Source: Halorubrum sp. BOL3-1
GTDB lineage: Archaea; Halobacteriota; Halobacteria; Halobacteriales; Haloferacaceae
Direction: 5' to 3'
DNA: 64,000 nt
Assembly: GCF_004114375.1 (NCBI RefSeq)
Contig: NZ_CP034692.1
Span: 496,001 to 560,000, forward strand
In this document: one piece after another, positions 46,595 to 56,149 of the stretch
How the letters are laid out: each line of letters opens with the position of its first letter
Numbering within the stretch: the first letter of the stretch is position 1
Translations under genes and position numbers: made by a program
The notes under the pieces: generated by a model
Seen by the model: the letters and a program-made list of their open reading frames with translations, nothing else
Told to the model about the DNA's origin: nothing
The model's database searches: none

Positions 46595-49500
46595 ATGAGC
46601 GACGAGGACGCCGAGCGTTCCGCCTCGCGGACCGGCCCGGAAGGCGATGGCTCGGCGTCCGACGCGTCCTCACGCGAGGAGAGCGGCCCGGACGCGGACA
46701 CGGCGGCAGCGGACCCGCCGGATACCGACACGCCGACCGAGACGGCCGTCGACGCGGAGCCGTCGAGCGCGACAGAATCCTCCGGCCCGGCCGGCGACGC
46801 GTTTGAGCCGCCCGAGTTCGGCGGGGGCGACGGATCGGGCGCCGGCCCTCCGGTCGTCACCGACCGCTACACCTGGCGGCCCCTGCTCGCGGATCGGGGG
46901 CACGGAGACGCCGCGGAGTTGGTGTACGCCGACGTCCCGGACGCGCCGGCGGTCCCGGCCGACGCCGTCGCACTCCACCTCCCGACCGGCGTCGACGAGG
47001 TGATCCGGGCTGCCGGCGTCGACGAGCCTTTCGAGGCCGACGGCGAAACCGCCGTTTCCGGCCACGATACTCCCGATCGCGGCACGCTCGTGGTCGGTCC
47101 GGACGCCGTCCTGCTCGACGGTTCGGCCGTCGTGCCGACGGGCGAGCGCATCGCGGTGCCGCCGGAGCGCGCGAGCGACGCCGAGGAGACGGAAGGCGGC
47201 GGCGACGCGGACGCAACCGCCGAGGACGACGAGACCGAGGACGGCGATGAGAGCGAGGACGAGCCGAGACCGGCGGTCGAGGACGAGGAAGACGAGGGCG
47301 AGGCGGTCGAAAGCGGCGATTCCGACGAGAGCGCCGACTCCGACGACGAGGCGGAACCGGACCGCGACGGCGACGACGCCGCCGAGGAACCGTCTTCAAC
47401 TCCCGATCCCAGACCGGACACCGTCTTCGACGACCCCGTCGTCCGTCGCGGCGGCGTCTCCGGAATCGTCGTCGCGCGCGCCGACGGTGTCGAGCCGGTG
47501 CCGTCGCGCGCGCCGACGCCGGAGGAGTGGGACCGAGCCGACGTCGATCCGGCGGACCTCCTCGGATTCGATCCGACCGAGACTGAGTACCGATTTTGCG
47601 CGGCCGCGGCGGTCGGAGACGTCCTCTGGGACCTGTGTGCGGCCCGGTACGACCCCTACTCGGTCCCGGTGTTGAAGGGGTACTACACGTGGGATGACTA
47701 CCGCGACGAGTACTTCCTCGACGAGGAGGGGAACCCGCCGACGGTCGAGAACGAGGATGGAAAAGAGGAGCCGCTCTCGTTCACCCACGAGTACAAGACC
47801 GAGGCGCTCGGCTTCGACCCGGACCGCACCGAAGGACTGCTCGACGCGGGGGAAAGCGCCGCGGCCGACCTCGCGGAGCTCGTCGACGAGCGGACCGTCG
47901 ACGTCAATCCCGAGGTCGACGAGGACGCGTTCTTTTCGACCGCGGAAGGTCACACCACGCTGACGAACCGGTACGACCTGGAGAAGGCGGTGCCGATGGC
48001 GAAAAAGACGCACTTCCGCGAGGAGGAGCGCTACTGGGTGAACAAGCCGTACGCGTTCGTCATCGTCTTCCGGTCGACGAAGGAGAACGAGGTGAAGTAC
48101 TACGCGGTCCAGCCGTACCGGACGGAGATCGAGGCGGACCTCACGGAGTTCCTCACCGGCAAGCTCCGGACGTCGATCAAGTACGCCGACGAGTCGATCG
48201 CGGGCGGCGACGAGGCGTTTCGCGAGGAGGTGATAGTCGAGGAGACGCACTCGCTTTTAGACCGCTACGGAATCTACGAGGACGACGGCGACGAGCGCGG
48301 GATCGCGGACGCGCTGCTCGACCGGTTCGATGTCGACCCGAGCGAGGGAATCGCCCGACGGATCGCGGAGTCGCTGGGGTACGAGCCGGCCGTCGAGTCG
48401 CCCTCGGACCCGCCGAAGATTAGCGCCCGCCCCGAGCCGGCCGTCCTCGCGGAGGACGCCGAGACGCTCTCGGAACACCAGGTCGAGAAGCTGCTGTACT
48501 ACCTCAAACGCGACTTCATCGGCTACGAGCGGATCGACCCGATCAAGTACGACATCAACGTCGAGGACATCTCCTGTGACGGGTACAGCTCCCCCGTCTT
48601 CGTCTACCACTCGGAGTACGAGCAGATAATCACGAACATCCACCACGGCACCGACGAGCTGGACGACTTCGTCGTGAAGCTCGCCCAGCGCTCCGGGAAG
48701 GGCATCTCGAAGCGCAGGCCGCAGGTGGACGCCACCCTCCCGGACGGCTCTCGCGCCCAGCTCACGCTCGGCCGCGAGGTCTCCGACCACGGGACCAACT
48801 ACACGATCCGCCAGTTCAACGACGTCCCGTTCACGCCGATCGACCTGATCAACTGGAAGACGTTCTCGCTCGACGAGATGGCGTTCCTCTGGCTCTCGAT
48901 CGAGAACCACAAGAGCCTGATCTTCGCGGGCGGCACCGCCTCCGGGAAGACGACGAGCCTGAACGCGGTCTCCCTCTTTATCCCCTCGAACGCGAAAATC
49001 GTCTCCATCGAGGACACCCGCGAGGTGGAGCTTCCCCAGCGCAACTGGATCGCCTCGGTCACCCGCCCCTCCTTCTCCGACGACGACAAGGGCGACATCG
49101 ACGAGTTCGACTTACTGGAGGCCGCGCTCCGCCAGCGCCCGGACTACATCGTGATGGGGGAGATCCGCGGCGAGGAGGGGCGGACCGCCTTCCAGGTGAT
49201 GTCGACCGGCCACACCACCTACACTACGTTCCACGCCGACTCCGTGGGCGAGGTGCTCAAGCGGTTCACCACCGACCCGATCAACGTCTCGAAGACGATG
49301 TTCACGGCCCTCGATCTGGTCTCCATCCAGACGTCGACCCGAGTTCAGGGCAAGAAGGTGCGCCGGAACAAGTCGATCACCGAGATCAACCACTACGACG
49401 CCGAGAACGACGAGATCAACGTCCAAGACGTGTTCCAGTGGCAGGCCGAGACGGACGAGTTCCTCCAGATGGGCGACTCGAACACCCTCGAAGACATCAT

Positions 49501-50458
49501 GTTCGACCGCGGCTGGACGCGGGAGCGACTCGACGGGGAACTCCGCAAGCGAAGAGTCGTGTTGGCGTACCTCATCGACCGCGGACTCAACACCTACGCG
49601 CAGGTGGCGGCGACGTTCCAGGCGTTCATCAACGACCCGGAGACCGTCCTCGCGCTGATGGCAAACGACGAGTTGGAGCGCTCGCTGGAGGACCTCCGCG
49701 AGATGGAGTCGGTGCTGATCAACGTCGACCGCGACAAGGAGGCGCTGGTCCCGCGGCCCGAGCCGGACGCCGAGGCCGAATCGGAGGTCGCTGCGATCCT
49801 CGACTCGGCCGAGGACCTGTTCGAGACGTACCGCGGCGAGGTCCCCGACTCGGTCGCCGACGCGCTCCTCGAAATGAACCACGCCCGCGACGTCGAAGCG
49901 CGGCCGACGCGAGACCGCGAGGCCCTCGACGGAACGGCTCGGGAGGCGGACGCGACGGACGCGGACGCGACCGACCCGCCCGCGCCGCCGGAGACGACCG
50001 CCTCCGACCCGGACGCCACGCCGTCAGACTCCTCGGACGCTCCGGCGTCCGATTCCGCTCCGGACGCTCCGTCGCCCGACCCCTCCGTCAGCTCGCCGTC
50101 TACTCCCGCGCGCGACGACTTCGGGGGGACCGCCGAGCCGGACGCGACCGCTGCCGGCGACGGCTCCGGCGATCCGGGCGACATCGACTTCGAGGAGCCG
50201 TTCGACGGGGGGGTCGACGTGCTCTCGTCGCCCGTGGGGCCGCCAGAGCCGGGCGCGGTGCCCGACGTGAGCGAGGGGTTCGACGCTGCCGACCCCGTCG
50301 GGAGCGGCGGTCCCGACGGAACCGCAGTCGACGAGTCGGACGAGTCAGACGAGGAGAAAGCCCCGAGCGGCGACGACACTGAATCAGCCGACGCTGAATC
50401 GGGCGATGACATCGACGACTGGGGGTTCGGTGACGTCGAGCCCGCGGAGGACGGGTGA
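46595..50458 (+). CDS. pilB: Type IV pilus assembly ATPase (PilB/TadA family) with long acidic arms
   Basis: 1287 residues from ATG 46595; a TTG 42 bases upstream is open but weak. The ATPase core lies near residues 690-990: Walker A FAGGTASGKTTSLNAV (about 777-792), IVSIEDTREVELPQRN, and Walker B PDYIVMGEIRGEEGR (about 848-862). The helix-rich N-domain is near residues 340-690. The first 280 residues and last 200 residues are acidic, Asp/Glu/Ser/Pro-rich and probably disordered, making this roughly twice the size of the typical enzyme. It powers pilin polymerisation in the membrane, with the PilC platform encoded just downstream. Confidence 0.92.
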   Translation: MSDEDAERSASRTGPEGDGSASDASSREESGPDADTAAADPPDTDTPTETAVDAEPSSATESSGPAGDAFEPPEFGGGDGSGAGPPVVTDRYTWRPLLADRGHGDAAELVYADVPDAPAVPADAVALHLPTGVDEVIRAAGVDEPFEADGETAVSGHDTPDRGTLVVGPDAVLLDGSAVVPTGERIAVPPERASDAEETEGGGDADATAEDDETEDGDESEDEPRPAVEDEEDEGEAVESGDSDESADSDDEAEPDRDGDDAAEEPSSTPDPRPDTVFDDPVVRRGGVSGIVVARADGVEPVPSRAPTPEEWDRADVDPADLLGFDPTETEYRFCAAAAVGDVLWDLCAARYDPYSVPVLKGYYTWDDYRDEYFLDEEGNPPTVENEDGKEEPLSFTHEYKTEALGFDPDRTEGLLDAGESAAADLAELVDERTVDVNPEVDEDAFFSTAEGHTTLTNRYDLEKAVPMAKKTHFREEERYWVNKPYAFVIVFRSTKENEVKYYAVQPYRTEIEADLTEFLTGKLRTSIKYADESIAGGDEAFREEVIVEETHSLLDRYGIYEDDGDERGIADALLDRFDVDPSEGIARRIAESLGYEPAVESPSDPPKISARPEPAVLAEDAETLSEHQVEKLLYYLKRDFIGYERIDPIKYDINVEDISCDGYSSPVFVYHSEYEQIITNIHHGTDELDDFVVKLAQRSGKGISKRRPQVDATLPDGSRAQLTLGREVSDHGTNYTIRQFNDVPFTPIDLINWKTFSLDEMAFLWLSIENHKSLIFAGGTASGKTTSLNAVSLFIPSNAKIVSIEDTREVELPQRNWIASVTRPSFSDDDKGDIDEFDLLEAALRQRPDYIVMGEIRGEEGRTAFQVMSTGHTTYTTFHADSVGEVLKRFTTDPINVSKTMFTALDLVSIQTSTRVQGKKVRRNKSITEINHYDAENDEINVQDVFQWQAETDEFLQMGDSNTLEDIMFDRGWTRERLDGELRKRRVVLAYLIDRGLNTYAQVAATFQAFINDPETVLALMANDELERSLEDLREMESVLINVDRDKEALVPRPEPDAEAESEVAAILDSAEDLFETYRGEVPDSVADALLEMNHARDVEARPTRDREALDGTAREADATDADATDPPAPPETTASDPDATPSDSSDAPASDSAPDAPSPDPSVSSPSTPARDDFGGTAEPDATAAGDGSGDPGDIDFEEPFDGGVDVLSSPVGPPEPGAVPDVSEGFDAADPVGSGGPDGTAVDESDESDEEKAPSGDDTESADAESGDDIDDWGFGDVEPAEDG

Positions 50459-50485
50459 CACGATGTCCGTCGTGAGGGTCGAGCC

Positions 50486-52525
50486 GTGAGCGTCGATATG
50501 GACGCCGGCGACGGCGGTCTCGACGCGAACGTCCTCGCAGAGCTGTGTTACCCGGCGTTCGAGCTGCTGTTCGACCCCGACGGCGACTTCGTGGGCGATG
50601 TCGAGCGCAAGCTCGTCGAGGCGCGGATGCCGGACCAGGTCGAGATGTACGTCTCGCTGGCGCTCGGCGTCGGTCTGCTGGTCGGCGGGGCGCTCTGGGC
50701 GCTCGGCACGTTTGTCGGCTACGGCGTGTTCTCGCTCGGGCTGATCGACCCCGAGGCGCTCTCGCTCGGTGTTCCGGCCCCGACGCCGGGTGTTCAGGCG
50801 CTGCTCCGGTCGCTCGTCGTCCCGACCGCGGTGCTTCTCAGCGGGCTCGTCTTCGGTTCGATCGGGTTCGCACTCGGGTTCGGCGGTCTCCTCGCGGTCC
50901 CGTACTCCCGGGCGTCGTCGCGGAAACGGGAAATAAACCTCCTGCTCGCGGACTCCGTCTCGTTCATGTACGCCCTCTCCGTCGGGGGACTCAACCAGCT
51001 CGAGATCCTCCGCGCGATGGCGGCCGCCGAGGACACCTACGACGAGGTGTCCCGCGAGTTCCAGAGTATCGTCAACGAGACCGAGTACTTCGGCACCGAC
51101 TACCGCAACGCGATCCGTCAGCAGTCGCTTGAGACCCCCTCAGACGAGCTCTCGCAGTTCCTCGCGGACATGCTCTCTATCGTCAACTCCGGCGGCGACA
51201 TGGAGAGCTTCCTGAAGGACAAAAAGGAGAAACACCTCCGTACGTCGAAACAGGAGCGCGAGATGACCCTAGAGACCTTAGAGCTGTTCGGTGAGATGTA
51301 CATGACGCTCTCCTTATTCCCCCTCCTCCTCATCATCATCCTCGTCATCATGGGGATGATGGGCGAGGCCGACGACCGCCTGCTGTACGCGACCGTCTAC
51401 GTTCTCATCCCGCTGGTGGGCGTCGGCTTCCTCGTCCTGGTCTCGACGGTGAAACAGGACGAGCCGGGCGACGGCTACCTCCAGCCCGACGGGGGAAGCG
51501 AGCGGCTCCGACAGACGAGTCAGGAGGGGCTGTTCCACTTCGGGCTGGTGGAGGCGTTCACCGGGGCGTTCGGCGTCTTCGACCGCATCCGCGACCGCGA
51601 AGGGACGTACAAGACGATGGAGATCCTCTCCGCGCCGCACGTCTTCTTGCGCGAGAACCCGCTATACACCCTCGCGTTGACCGTTCCCTCTGCGCTCGCG
51701 CTCGTCGGTGTCGCGGCCGCGGCCGGCTCGGCCCCGACGACGCTCGACGGGTGGATCGCCCGCCCGGTGTGGTCGGCGTTCGTCTGGGTTTACGTCCCCG
51801 TCTACGCCGTGTTGATCCCGCTCGGGGTCTTCTACGAGTGGCACCAGCGCTCGCGGCGGGCGGTGACGGGAAAGCTTTCCGAGACGCTCCGGAAGCTCTC
51901 CTCCGCGAACGACACCGGCCAGACGCTGCTCGAATCCGTCCGCACGGTCTCGGACACTTCGACCGGGAAACTCTCGGAGGAGTTCGAGGTCGTTCACGCG
52001 AAGGTGAACTACGGCATGAGCCTTCGGGACGCCCTGGTCGAGTTCAACAACGCCTACGCGGTGCCGCGGCTCGCGCGGACGGTGAAGCTCATCACGGAGG
52101 CACAGGAGGCCTCCTCGCAGATCACGGACGTGCTGACGACGGCCGCCCAGGCCTCGGAGAACCAGGACGACATCGAGCGCGAGCGGAAGTCTCGGACCCG
52201 GATGCAGGTGGCGATCATCGTGATGACGTACGTCACGCTGCTCGGCGTGATGGCAATCCTCCAGACGCAGTTCATCGACGTGATGGGCGATCTGGTCTCA
52301 CAGAGCGGGGGCGGCGGCGGCAGCGCGGGTGGGGCGGGGTTCGGCGGCGGCGGCAGCATCGACCCCGACGTCCTCTCGATGCTGTTCTTCCACGCGGTGA
52401 CGATCCAGGCGATCCTCTCGGGGTTCATCAGCGGCTACATCCGCGACGCGGAACTGGTCTCTGGCGTCAAGTTCGCCGTAATCCTGATGACGCTCGCATT
52501 GGGGGTGTGGATCTATGTCGGGTGA
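50486..52525 (+). CDS. pilC: Type IV pilus membrane platform protein (PilC/TadC, two T2SSF domains)
   Basis: 679 residues from GTG 50486; ATG 50498 is the alternative. Two T2SSF units are present: the first around residues 150-300 (ADSVSFMYALSVGGLNQLEILRAMA, SNYRNA, DMLSIVNSGGDMESFLKDKK, then a helix pair EMYMTLSLFPLLLIIILVIMG), the second around 420-600 (LRKLSSANDTGQTLLESVRTVSD, GMSLRDALVEFNNAYAVPRLARTVKLI). Each ends in a hydrophobic helix set. A Gly-rich loop (SGGGGGSAGGAGFGGGGS) precedes the last helices. This is the membrane anchor of the pilus machine and partner of the ATPase; 27 bases separate the genes. Confidence 0.92.
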   Translation: MSVDMDAGDGGLDANVLAELCYPAFELLFDPDGDFVGDVERKLVEARMPDQVEMYVSLALGVGLLVGGALWALGTFVGYGVFSLGLIDPEALSLGVPAPTPGVQALLRSLVVPTAVLLSGLVFGSIGFALGFGGLLAVPYSRASSRKREINLLLADSVSFMYALSVGGLNQLEILRAMAAAEDTYDEVSREFQSIVNETEYFGTDYRNAIRQQSLETPSDELSQFLADMLSIVNSGGDMESFLKDKKEKHLRTSKQEREMTLETLELFGEMYMTLSLFPLLLIIILVIMGMMGEADDRLLYATVYVLIPLVGVGFLVLVSTVKQDEPGDGYLQPDGGSERLRQTSQEGLFHFGLVEAFTGAFGVFDRIRDREGTYKTMEILSAPHVFLRENPLYTLALTVPSALALVGVAAAAGSAPTTLDGWIARPVWSAFVWVYVPVYAVLIPLGVFYEWHQRSRRAVTGKLSETLRKLSSANDTGQTLLESVRTVSDTSTGKLSEEFEVVHAKVNYGMSLRDALVEFNNAYAVPRLARTVKLITEAQEASSQITDVLTTAAQASENQDDIERERKSRTRMQVAIIVMTYVTLLGVMAILQTQFIDVMGDLVSQSGGGGGSAGGAGFGGGGSIDPDVLSMLFFHAVTIQAILSGFISGYIRDAELVSGVKFAVILMTLALGVWIYVG

Positions 52526-52560
52526 CTGCGCGCAGACGGTCCTCAACTTCGTCGTCGCTC

Positions 52561-52614
52561 CAGCTCCTTTGATTTAGTGCCCTACCTCGCTGCTGTATGG
52601 CGATTCAACACAGC
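52561..52614. repeat. Left copy of 54-bp direct repeat flanking pilin cassette
   Basis: 54 bases, 36 after the pilC stop. Compared with 58069-58122 on the same strand, 46 of 54 positions match, the differences being mostly C/T and A/G. The shared core is CTCGCTGCTG then CGATTCAACACAGC. See the right copy. Confidence 0.8.
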
Positions 52615-52824
52615 CACGAGAGCGTGGACAGAATTTATTAAAAATGATAATTTAAAGGCGGCTTTTATATATCGGCTTTGTCTCAATATCAGGTAATGTT
52701 CTGTTTCGTACGGAATCGCTCTCCTCAAAGCCTGTCCTCTGCCCGGTCGAACTCAGATGTATAATAGTATCGACTATCCCACGGAACGCATACTCTCTCC
52801 GTAACTATCGTAAGGTAATCCGAA
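52615..52824 (+). promoter_or_regulatory. AT-rich promoter region of the pilin operon
   Basis: 210 bases with no gene. It is strikingly AT-rich (for example TTATTAAAAATGATAATTTA at 52636-52655) compared with everything before it. TATA-like elements are TTTTATATAT (52663-52672) and TGTATAATAG (52758-52767); the second lies about 60 bases before the GTG at 52825. Either could drive the five-gene operon. Confidence 0.5.
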
Positions 52825-53304
52825 GTGACACCACCTCGCCCATCGAAGCGACTCACGTCGGATCGTCGCGGCCAGACGCTCCAAGACTACGTCATCGGGG
52901 TGTCGATATTTCTCCTCACGACTGCGTTCGTCGTGGGGTTCATTCCGACTCTCTTCACACCGTTTACAGCGCCTGTCGACGCTTCACAGACCGCACAGGC
53001 CGACAGGTACGCCGCCGAAGTGCTCTCGGAGGTCACCCAACCCGATTCGAAGAACGCACTCGCCGGCGCTGAAACGGATTCGTTTTTCGCGAATGAGTCG
53101 AATTTGGACGGAATACCGACGGCCGAACAGAGCGACGTGAACGTGACGCTCGTGGACGGAAACGGGACGGTCCAACAGACGGTCGGCCCACCGTATCAGA
53201 GTGAGTCCACGGCCGCTGCGACACGCGTCGTCGTCCCGGAGTCGGGCTACGTAGGTAACTACACCTGTACGGCCACCTGTCGTATCGAGGTGCGACTATG
53301 GTAG
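52825..53304 (+). CDS. Pilin-like protein 1 (pilus cassette)
   Basis: 159 residues from GTG 52825. Basic head MTPPRPSKRLTSDRRGQTLQ, then a hydrophobic segment DYVIGVSIFLLTTAFVVGFIP (residues about 21-42) followed by an extracellular domain. RGQ before the hydrophobic core is the class III signal-peptide style of archaeal pilins, although Q-T-L-Q-D-Y differs from the usual cleavage context, so cleavage is not assured. Two Cys (CTATC) near the end may bond. Overlaps the next gene by 7 bases. Likely a minor or assembly pilin subunit. Confidence 0.8.
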   Translation: MTPPRPSKRLTSDRRGQTLQDYVIGVSIFLLTTAFVVGFIPTLFTPFTAPVDASQTAQADRYAAEVLSEVTQPDSKNALAGAETDSFFANESNLDGIPTAEQSDVNVTLVDGNGTVQQTVGPPYQSESTAAATRVVVPESGYVGNYTCTATCRIEVRLW

Positions 53305-53924
53305 CCAGTCCGCCGAAACGGCGACCACCGTCCGACGTGGATCGCGGGCAAGCGTACACTCTCGAAGGTGTTATTTCCGCGGTCGTGATCCTCACAGCGC
53401 TACTGTTAGCGACGACTGCAGTGGTGATTACGCCCACCACGGCCGGAACGATCGATCGGGAAACGATGGCACAGTTGGGGACGCAGACAGACGACGTTCT
53501 CGCGACTGCTCACGAGCGGGACGCGCTTCGTGAAGCCGCACTGTATTGGGACTCCCAAGATCGACAATCGGGGTGGCCGACCGCGTACCAGCCCGGCGAT
53601 GCCTGCCCCGAAACGATAGCGGACGAGCCGCTCACGCTGTGCCTTCTCCTCGAAGAGACGTTCACTTCCCGGTTCTATCGGTACAACGTCTATCTGGATT
53701 ATCAGACGCAGGGGAAGACGACGGAGACGGAGCCGCTGTTCGTCCAAGGGACCCCCGGTCGAAACGCGGTCACCGCGACCCGTTCGATAGCGCTTCACGA
53801 CGGGATGGAGTTGACACACAGTCCCGGCGGTACCCTCGGAGGGAACGCCTCGAAGTTCTACGCCGAGGACCTCGACGACCCGACGCTGGTGAACGTGGTC
53901 GAAGTACGGGTGGTCGTCTGGTGA
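53298..53924 (+). CDS. Pilin-like protein 2 (pilus cassette)
   Basis: 208 residues. Head MVASPPKRRPPSDVDRGQAYTLEG, then hydrophobic VISAVVILTALLLATTAVVI (about 25-44). The DRGQAYTLEGVISAV motif resembles the class III signal of archaeal pilins. The soluble part has two Cys (CPETI and LTLCLLL) and an aromatic-rich region (RFYRYNVYLDYQTQ). The stop overlaps the next gene's GTG (GTGA). Same transcript as its neighbours. Confidence 0.8.
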   Translation: MVASPPKRRPPSDVDRGQAYTLEGVISAVVILTALLLATTAVVITPTTAGTIDRETMAQLGTQTDDVLATAHERDALREAALYWDSQDRQSGWPTAYQPGDACPETIADEPLTLCLLLEETFTSRFYRYNVYLDYQTQGKTTETEPLFVQGTPGRNAVTATRSIALHDGMELTHSPGGTLGGNASKFYAEDLDDPTLVNVVEVRVVVW

Positions 53925-54844
53925 TCCTGAAGCTCGACGACCGCGGTCAACTGATGCTCGTGGGGGCGGTCGTGATGGCGGCGAGTCTATTGGCACTCGT
54001 CGTCGTGCTGAACTCTACGATCTACACCCAAAACACCAACCCCGGAAATTCTCTCGGGGACATAAACGAGGTAGAGCGACAGTTGGAAGTCATTCGAACG
54101 GACATCGACCGCCTCACCGACCGACTTGGACAACGAGACCGCTACGTCGACATCCACGTATTAAACGCGACGTTGACCGTTTACAGCGATCGGAAGGCGG
54201 AGCAGATCGTCGACCGGCGGTCGGCGTATCTCGATGTGACGCTGAACGAGAGCGCGTCCGATCTCAAAAGAGAGGTTCTTCGGCAGAGCAACCCCTCGCG
54301 AGCCGTCCTCTCGCGGTCGAACCAAAGCGACTGGACCCTCGTGGAGAACGCAACGTTCAACGAATCCACCCCGTTTGAGCTCGTCATTGAACCGCGGAGC
54401 CCGACGCCGACGACGTTCATCGCCGAGGGCGAGGACGGCGGTGATTGGCGTCTCAACGTTAGCCGAGGCCCATCGAATACCGTCAGCGTCAATGTCACGT
54501 ACGACAACGGAACCACGGTCAGCGAGTCGGTCTCGGGGAGCGCGACTCGGGTGAACGTCACTGGCGGAGCGATCAACGGAACCCAGCGCTTCGCGTTCGC
54601 TCCGCGACTGGACGCCCCGTACGACCTTCGTGTGAAAAACGGTCACCGGTCCGACGGTGCGTATCATATCCTCATCGACGAGGCCAGCGACATCGATACC
54701 GGGAACTTCCACACCGACCCGAGTGACGGTCAGCCGTACGTCAGCCGCGAACTGTCGACCGCTGTCGTCGATGTCGAATACGTGAGCGACAAAGTGTCCG
54801 CGGAGTCGCAAATCACGGTCCAGATCGAGGGAGATTCGGAATGA
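53921..54844 (+). CDS. Pilin-like protein 3 (pilus cassette)
   Basis: 307 residues from GTG 53921 (MILKLDDRGQLMLVGAV), set by the GTGA overlap with the previous stop. The frame is open further upstream, but that part is antisense to gene 2. Hydrophobic LMLVGAVVMAASLLALVVVLNSTIY begins at about residue 10. The extracellular domain is long and Asn/Thr/Ser-rich, with many N-x-S/T sites (for example LNATLTV, LVENATFNEST, NVTGGAINGT), so glycosylation is likely on export. The stop overlaps the next start (ATGA). Confidence 0.82.
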   Translation: MILKLDDRGQLMLVGAVVMAASLLALVVVLNSTIYTQNTNPGNSLGDINEVERQLEVIRTDIDRLTDRLGQRDRYVDIHVLNATLTVYSDRKAEQIVDRRSAYLDVTLNESASDLKREVLRQSNPSRAVLSRSNQSDWTLVENATFNESTPFELVIEPRSPTPTTFIAEGEDGGDWRLNVSRGPSNTVSVNVTYDNGTTVSESVSGSATRVNVTGGAINGTQRFAFAPRLDAPYDLRVKNGHRSDGAYHILIDEASDIDTGNFHTDPSDGQPYVSRELSTAVVDVEYVSDKVSAESQITVQIEGDSE

Positions 54845-55326
54845 AAGGTCTCGGTGTAACAGACCGGCTTCGGGGCGACCGGCGGGGGGTCTCGGTCGCG
54901 TTGACACACGTACTCACGATGGGGATTACCTCCGTGCTGATCGCCGGGCTCATCATCACTGCGGGCGGCGCGGTCGAGACGCAACGCGAGCGGGCAGTAG
55001 AGGGCGAGCTCACGACAATCGGAGAACGGATTGGGACCGAACTCACGGCACTGGACCGTGTCGCCGACTCGACGAACTCGACGATGACCGTCGAGACGTC
55101 ACATCCCGAGCGGGTCGTGAATTCACGCTATCGAGTGCGACTGACATCGAATTACAGAGACTGTCGGACGGATGCCTGCCTCGTGCTCGAATCGCGGGCG
55201 ATCGAAACCCCGGTCGTGATCCCCGTCCGTGACGACATCGACACCGTCGAGTCGACCGCCTTCGGAGGGGAGATCAGACTCGTTCACAGCGGGACCGCGG
55301 TCCGCGTGGAGCGTGCGCAACCATGA
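54841..55326 (+). CDS. Pilin-like protein 4 (pilus cassette)
   Basis: 161 residues. Head MKGLGVTDRLRGDRRGVSVALTHV, then hydrophobic LTMGITSVLIAGLIITAGG (about 24-43), followed by a helix VETQRERAVEGELTTIGERIGTELTALDRVADS. Two Cys (RDCRTDACLV) could form a loop. DRRGVSVALTHVL is a plausible class III type signal. Start overlaps the previous stop by ATGA, and the same holds for the next gene. Confidence 0.8.
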   Translation: MKGLGVTDRLRGDRRGVSVALTHVLTMGITSVLIAGLIITAGGAVETQRERAVEGELTTIGERIGTELTALDRVADSTNSTMTVETSHPERVVNSRYRVRLTSNYRDCRTDACLVLESRAIETPVVIPVRDDIDTVESTAFGGEIRLVHSGTAVRVERAQP

Positions 55327-56078
55327 CTGCGAACGAGCGCGCCGTAAGCGATATGGTCGGATTCGTCCTCTCGTTTTCACTCATCCTACTCGCTGTCAGC
55401 GCCGTGTACACCGGCGGATTCGCCGCTATCACCGAGCAACAACAGGAGGAACAGATAGACAACACCGAGCGCGCGATGTCGGTGTTCGCGGAGAACTTTC
55501 GCGATATCGAGCGGGGAAACGCGCCGACACGGGCGGGCGAGTTCCGACTCTCAGGAGGCACGCTATCACTGGACCGCACCGCGAGATTCACCGTGTCTAT
55601 TGGACTCGATAACGGGACGTTCGCGGAGACCGTCCGAACTGGGTCACTCTCGTACACGAAAGACGAGAACGAGATAAGCTACGAGAACGGAGCGGTCCTA
55701 CGGACGAACGACGAATACGGATTCGTGTCACACTCACCGACCGTGACGTGTCGAGAGGGGAAGGCGATCATCTCGTTGGTCGAGATCGGTCCGCGCGGTA
55801 ACGTCACGTCGACGAGTGCGGACGGATCGGTACTGGTCACGGTCGCGAAGCAGGACTCCGGTATATACTACCCGACGCGGGAAAACGGGACCGTCGTCAA
55901 TGAGGCCGACGTGGCTCGAAACGTGACGATCCGGGTTGAGGAGTCACGTCACGAGAAAGCTTGGGAAAGGTGGTTCGCCGAACGCGAGGGATGGAACCAG
56001 ACGGCAGCGGGCTACACGTGCGAGGCTGATACCGTATTCGTTCGGACGACCAAGGTGACGGTTAGGTTCCTGTCATAA
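55323..56078 (+). CDS. Pilin-like protein 5 (pilus cassette)
   Basis: 251 residues. The N-terminus MTANERAVSDMVGFVLSFSLILLAVSAVYTGGF is the clearest class III signal in the operon (ERAVSDMVGFVLSF), with the hydrophobic core from about residue 12 to 30. The helix ITEQQQEEQIDNTERAMSVFAENFRDIERGNAPTR follows. The C-terminal domain is beta-rich, with three Cys (TVTCREG, YTCEAD). Last gene of the operon; convergent with the sixth pilin-like gene, whose stop is 71 bases away. Confidence 0.82.
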   Translation: MTANERAVSDMVGFVLSFSLILLAVSAVYTGGFAAITEQQQEEQIDNTERAMSVFAENFRDIERGNAPTRAGEFRLSGGTLSLDRTARFTVSIGLDNGTFAETVRTGSLSYTKDENEISYENGAVLRTNDEYGFVSHSPTVTCREGKAIISLVEIGPRGNVTSTSADGSVLVTVAKQDSGIYYPTRENGTVVNEADVARNVTIRVEESRHEKAWERWFAEREGWNQTAAGYTCEADTVFVRTTKVTVRFLS

Positions 56079-56149
56079 CAGGTCCCTGACGGCAAGCCCC
56101 GGTTGAGACCGAGACGATCGGCTCGATTTCGATCAGCTAAGCGATTCGC

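Noticed and set aside
46857-47421. Arg/Ser-rich open frames opposite the acidic arm of the pilus ATPase
   Set aside because: They are the antisense of an Asp/Glu-rich coding stretch, a common shadow in GC-rich haloarchaeal DNA.
52615-52824. Replication origin in the AT-rich region before the pilin operon
   Set aside because: No origin-recognition-box pairs and no Orc1/Cdc6 gene nearby; it fits a promoter region better.
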